A DNA stretch of 9,989 nt from contig CAIOKL010000273.1 in assembly GCA_903858915.1 (NCBI GenBank), positions 1 to 9,989 on the forward strand, in the 5' to 3' direction. Positions 7,724-9,989 of this stretch are shown in pieces. Made by a program: the position numbers and the translations under genes. The notes under the pieces are model-generated. The model was not told the DNA's origin, ran no database searches, and saw only the letters and a list, made by a program, of their open reading frames with translations. Each line of letters starts with the position of its first letter. The stretch's first letter is position 1. This DNA is from an uncultured Alphaproteobacteria bacterium. Its GTDB lineage: Bacteria; Pseudomonadota; Alphaproteobacteria; Rickettsiales; UBA1997.

Positions 7724-8584
7724 ATGAAATTTTATCAAGAAATTACAATAATTCCCAATCACGAGATTGATAAAAATTTTATCCTCGCCCGCCTCTTCTA
7801 CCTCGCCCATCTAGGTTTGGTCGAGGTGGCGAAGATTGGCAATAATCCCAATAAATCCAATATTGCTATTGCCTTTCCTGAATATCAATATAGCGAAAAT
7901 ATTGACACTAAAAAAGACGAGGGCAATAAAAATACCAAAAATAAAAGCCCCGCCAAAAAAGGCTTTGGCATTATTGGCTCTAGGGTTCGCCTCTTCGCAA
8001 AAAATCGTGAAGATTTAGAAAATTTTAATGCAATGCAAAGATTTTCATCAATCATTGATTATGTAAAAATCACTGAAATTCTTGAGGTGCCGGCTTCTAA
8101 AATTAACTCTTACGCGGTTTTTATGCGTCACCAAGAAAAAACCAATCTGCAAAAACTTTCTAAAAGATATCTTGATCGTGAACAGAAATTATTGAATATT
8201 ATAAATAATTCATCAGACCCAACAGAAATCACCAAAGCTCAACAACAATTAACTGCTCGCCAAAATCGCCGTCAAAACCTAGATATTAATCAATTTATTG
8301 CCAGCGAAGAATATAATAAAAAACAATTAGAAAAAGTTTTTTTGCCTTATATAAATGTTAAAAGCAACGATAAAAATTCCCCAGAAAAATTAGAAGAAAA
8401 ATCAGGAGAAAAACCGCAAGGAAATCACCAAAATTATTTTAAATTATGGGTCAAAAAAATCAAAGTTTCGGCGGAAGTTTCCGGTGAATTTAGCACTTAC
8501 GGCTTCGCCCAAAACCTTCATGGCAAAGGCTCAAGCACTGATTTAGCCGACATAAATCAATTGCCCACCATCCCTGAATTTTAA
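7724..8584 (+). CDS. cas6f: Enlarged Csy4 (Cas6f) CRISPR RNA endonuclease
   Basis: Cuts the array transcript at each repeat hairpin and stays on the crRNA 3' end. I use the ATG at 7724 (286 aa): MKFYQEITIIPN starts as the family does and lies 4 bases after the csy3 stop. The frame is open upstream into csy3, where an ATG at 7667 would add 19 non-family residues. Against recalled P. aeruginosa Csy4 (about 187 aa), H29 falls at the same number. An ungapped match of 134-153 puts R135, Q137, R148 and R152 on R102, Q104, R115 and R119. LPYINVKS (207-214) puts S214 on S148, and F239 matches F155. The ending GEFSTYGFA (254-262) is typical. Extra sequence sits in four places: Lys-rich 61-80, helical 157-200, acidic 215-236 and a tail after 262. 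All catalytic and RNA-reading residues are present, so it should be active. Confidence 0.9.
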   Translation: MKFYQEITIIPNHEIDKNFILARLFYLAHLGLVEVAKIGNNPNKSNIAIAFPEYQYSENIDTKKDEGNKNTKNKSPAKKGFGIIGSRVRLFAKNREDLENFNAMQRFSSIIDYVKITEILEVPASKINSYAVFMRHQEKTNLQKLSKRYLDREQKLLNIINNSSDPTEITKAQQQLTARQNRRQNLDINQFIASEEYNKKQLEKVFLPYINVKSNDKNSPEKLEEKSGEKPQGNHQNYFKLWVKKIKVSAEVSGEFSTYGFAQNLHGKGSSTDLADINQLPTIPEF

Positions 8585-8594
8585 AATTTAACAA

Positions 8595-9539
8595 ATGGAA
8601 AATCATTTTAATTCCACAGATTTAAAAACTATTTTGCACTCGAAAAGGGCCAATATTTATTATCTTGAAAAATGTCGCGTCCTTGTCAAAGATGGGCGGG
8701 TGGTGTATTTAACCGAAGAAAAAAAACAAAATTCTTACTACAATATTCCCATCGCCAACACCACCGTTATTCTTCTCGGCATCGGCACTTCAATTACGCA
8801 ATCCGCAGTGCGTATGCTCGCTTCGGCATCGGTCTTAATTGGCTTTAGCGGAAATGGCGGAACACCCTTAATTTCTGGCAATGAAGTTGAGTGGCTTTGT
8901 CCACAAAGCGAATATCGCCCGACCGAATATTTACAAGGCTGGATGAGGTTTTGGTTTGATGACAACAAAAGGCTCGAAATCGCCAAAAATTTTCAAAAAT
9001 CTCGCTTGCAATTTTTATTACAAACTTGGAAAAATGATCGCGATTTAAAACAAGAAGGTTTTATAATTAACGATGAAATTGAAAATTTATTACAAAATTT
9101 TTATCAAGAAATTGATTTGGCACAAAAGCCGGGAGACCTACTCCAACAAGAAGCTCTACTTACTAAACAACTTTACAAAATTGCCAGCAAAATTACTAAA
9201 ATTGAAAATTTTACTCGCGAAAGAGAAGCCAGCGATTCAGCCAATATTTTTTTAAATCACGGTAATTATTTAGCATATGGCTTGGGCGCTACAACTCTAT
9301 GGGTTTTGGGCATTCCTCACTCCTTCGCAGTAATGCATGGAAAAACCCGCCGAGGTGCTTTGGTGTTTGATGTAGCCGATTTAATTAAGGATGCGATTAT
9401 TTTGCCTTGGGCGTTTGTTTGTGCCAAAGAAAAAATGCGCGAACAAGAATTTCGTCAGCAAATTTTACAAAAATTTATAGAACATAAAGCCTTGGATTTT
9501 ATGTTTGAAGAAGTCAAAAATAATGCTTTAAAATTTTAA
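8595..9539 (+). CDS. cas1: Cas1, type I-F spacer integrase
   Basis: Metal-dependent integrase that joins new spacers to the leader end of the array, acting with Cas2 (in I-F the N-terminal part of Cas2-3). The length is 314 aa, near the family norm of about 320. The I-F signature is strong: LKTILHSKRANIYYLEKCRV (10-29), LVKDGRVVYLTEE (30-42), IPIANTTVILLGIGTSITQS (51-70) and AVRMLASASVLIGF (71-84). The expected metal ligands are visible as E186 (QQEALLTKQLYK), H248 (AVMHGK) and D259/D262 (VFDVADLIKD), matching E190, H254, D265 and D268 of P. aeruginosa as I recall them. It starts 10 bases after cas6f with no evident Shine-Dalgarno. The position is unusual: in standard I-F loci cas1 comes first, directly before cas2-3, whereas here it is last and borders the leader. 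The frame is intact. Confidence 0.95.
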   Translation: MENHFNSTDLKTILHSKRANIYYLEKCRVLVKDGRVVYLTEEKKQNSYYNIPIANTTVILLGIGTSITQSAVRMLASASVLIGFSGNGGTPLISGNEVEWLCPQSEYRPTEYLQGWMRFWFDDNKRLEIAKNFQKSRLQFLLQTWKNDRDLKQEGFIINDEIENLLQNFYQEIDLAQKPGDLLQQEALLTKQLYKIASKITKIENFTREREASDSANIFLNHGNYLAYGLGATTLWVLGIPHSFAVMHGKTRRGALVFDVADLIKDAIILPWAFVCAKEKMREQEFRQQILQKFIEHKALDFMFEEVKNNALKF

Positions 9540-9640
9540 TAATTTTTATGCCAAATTAATCTAAAAATTTAACCTCTTCTCTTAAAAAAAATTTCAATTT
9601 TTCAATTTATTTAAAAAAATCCTCAAACAAAAAATATTTT

Positions 9641-9653
9641 TAAAACATTGATT
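9641..9653 (-). promoter_or_regulatory. Candidate distal IHF site in the leader
   Basis: TAAAACATTGATT is a perfect reverse-strand match to the IHF consensus WATCAANNNNTTR. It lies 173 bases before repeat 1. IHF bending of the leader is known to help spacer integration in I-E and I-F systems. The evidence is a consensus match in AT-rich DNA only, and it is relevant only if the host makes IHF. Confidence 0.3.
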
Positions 9654-9680
9654 TTGCATTCTAAAATTTTTCAAATAAAA

Positions 9681-9704
9681 TTAACCCAAATTTTAACCCA
9701 AATT
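9681..9704 (+). repeat. Perfect 12-base tandem duplication in the leader
   Basis: TTAACCCAAATT occurs twice head to tail (9681-9692 and 9693-9704), followed by a T run. It may be slippage or a pair of protein-binding half-sites; it is the only exact tandem repeat that I see in the leader. Confidence 0.8.
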
Positions 9705-9724
9705 TTTTTGAAAATTTTGAAGCC

Positions 9725-9751
9725 TTGAAAATAAAGACTCCGCAATATTAT
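9725..9751 (+). promoter_or_regulatory. Weak candidate array promoter
   Basis: TTGAAA (9725-9730) and TATTAT (9746-9751) each match a sigma-70 hexamer at five of six bases, but the 15-base spacing is short. Transcription would begin near 9758, giving about 70 bases of leader RNA before repeat 1. Confidence 0.25.
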
Positions 9752-9785
9752 CAAAAAACTTTGGTTAAAAATCAAAAATACCTCC

Positions 9786-9798
9786 TACAATATTGATT
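9786..9798 (-). promoter_or_regulatory. Candidate proximal IHF site in the leader
   Basis: TACAATATTGATT matches the reverse-strand IHF consensus with one mismatch (C for A in the YAA part). It ends 28 bases before repeat 1, in the region where leader-proximal IHF sites of type I systems tend to lie. Chance occurrence is quite possible. Confidence 0.3.
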
Positions 9799-9810
9799 TA
9801 CCTCGATATT
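9789..9810. repeat. Inverted repeat near the array
   Basis: AATATTGA (9789-9796) and TCGATATT (9803-9810) are inverted copies with one mismatch around a 6-base centre, TTTACC, ending 16 bases before repeat 1. TACCTC also recurs at 9779-9784 and 9799-9804, exactly 20 bases (about two helical turns) apart. Together these suggest a possible protein-binding block next to the integration site. Confidence 0.4.
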
Positions 9811-9826
9811 TCAAAAATATTTTCCT

Positions 9827-9989
9827 ATAAGCTGCCGCGCAGGCAGCTTAGAAAGACTTATTTTTTTTCTATCTTCAATTTCTCTAATAAGCTGCCGCGC
9901 AGGCAGCTTAGAAACTTTACTCTTTCTAAGATAGAAAAAAAACTATATAAGCTGCCGCGCAGGCAGCTTAGAAATCGCATACCTTTCGA
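9827..9989 (+). CRISPR. Type I-F CRISPR array (leader end; continues beyond window)
   Basis: Three identical 28-base repeats lie at 9827-9854, 9887-9914 and 9947-9974. They are separated by two spacers of exactly 32 bases (9855-9886 and 9915-9946), and the first 15 bases of a third spacer follow. Repeat positions 6-20 read CTGCC-GCGCA-GGCAG, the I-F stem with a loop fitting GNR(N)A, and the repeat ends in CTTAGAAA, the expected 5' handle. Cas6f should cut between positions 20 and 21. Repeat positions 2-5 (TAAG) can pair with 21-24 (CTTA), extending the stem to 9 bp. Both complete spacers are AT-rich. Transcription is on the + strand, away from the leader and in the same direction as the cas genes. 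Confidence 0.98.
9861..9942. repeat. 15-base complementary segments in spacers 1 and 2
   Basis: Spacer 1 carries TTTTTTTTCTATCTT at 9861-9875 and spacer 2 carries its exact reverse complement at 9928-9942. The segments flank repeat 2 and could pair in the precursor RNA, enclosing the repeat hairpin. Eight of the 15 bases are a homopolymer, which lowers the weight of the match. Confidence 0.85.

Larger units (their letters stand above)
9540..9826 (+). promoter_or_regulatory. CRISPR leader
   Basis: 287 bases with no plausible gene, very AT-rich with many A and T runs, between the cas1 stop and the first repeat. The array reads on the + strand (repeats end in GAAA), so this is the leader side, where the array promoter and the site that guides integration are expected. 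I see no GC-rich hairpin followed by a T run, so there is no clear terminator after cas1; cas transcripts may run into the array. Candidate elements inside it are listed separately. Confidence 0.75.

Noticed and set aside
157..8986. Short open frames of 60-84 codons on the minus strand or in alternate plus frames inside the cas genes
   Set aside because: Each lies within a well-supported gene in another frame, has no recognisable domain or ribosome site, and is expected by chance in such sequence.
9540..9700. Small gene or toxin-antitoxin unit between cas1 and the array
   Set aside because: The stretch is low-complexity AT-rich DNA; no frame has a credible start, ribosome site or protein-like composition.
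1..9989. Transposon-encoded (I-F3) or minimal (I-F2) variant
   Set aside because: No tns or tniQ genes are present; cas3 and cas1 are. A full-length Csy1 and typical Csy2 and Csy3 exclude the minimal I-F2 form.
1..9989. Reassigned stop codon, considered because of the very low GC content
   Set aside because: csy1 ends on TGA at the expected family length, directly overlapping the csy2 start, and no gene needs read-through of any stop.

Overview
The window holds most of a type I-F CRISPR-Cas locus, all on the + strand, in a very AT-rich bacterium. The code is the standard bacterial one: csy1 ends on TGA and all three stop codons are used. The type is clear from the protein set: an I-F Cas3 helicase, Csy1 (Cas8f), Csy2 (Cas5f), Csy3 (Cas7f), Csy4 (Cas6f) and an I-F Cas1. 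The CRISPR repeat agrees: 28 nt, a CTGCC/GGCAG hairpin, an ending of CTTAGAAA and 32-nt spacers. Such systems are best known from Gammaproteobacteria, but nothing here fixes the phylum. The base composition and gene order differ from the familiar Pseudomonas and E. coli loci, so I leave the taxon open.

Layout: 1-2343 is the 3' part of cas3, probably a cas2-3 fusion whose Cas2 and nuclease parts lie left of the window. At 2426-3487 is a YhcG/DUF1016-type PD-(D/E)XK nuclease and at 3492-4331 a Bro-N/DinD-like protein; these two separate cas3 from the interference genes. Then csy1 (4336-5631), csy2 (5628-6608), csy3 (6601-7719), cas6f (7724-8584) and cas1 (8595-9539) follow, with gaps of at most 10 bases or small overlaps. 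A 287-base AT-rich leader (9540-9826) has no gene. The array starts at 9827 and runs off the right edge after three repeats.

How it should work: Cas1 with the Cas2 part of Cas2-3 inserts spacers at the leader end. Cas6f cuts the array transcript. Csy1, Csy2, Csy3 and Cas6f hold the crRNA and find the target, and Cas3 unwinds and degrades it. All required residues that I can locate are present.

The points most worth a second look are these: (a) the repeat forms a 9-bp stem with the expected cut site inside it, not at its base; (b) Cas6f is about 100 residues longer than the P. aeruginosa protein, with insertions around an intact catalytic core; (c) cas1 is moved away from cas3 to sit beside the array; (d) the nuclease/Bro pair is embedded in the cas operon and shares a 21-base block at its two start sites; (e) spacers 1 and 2 share a 15-nt reverse-complementary segment; (f) the lysine used as a DNA wedge in P. 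aeruginosa Csy1 appears to be asparagine.
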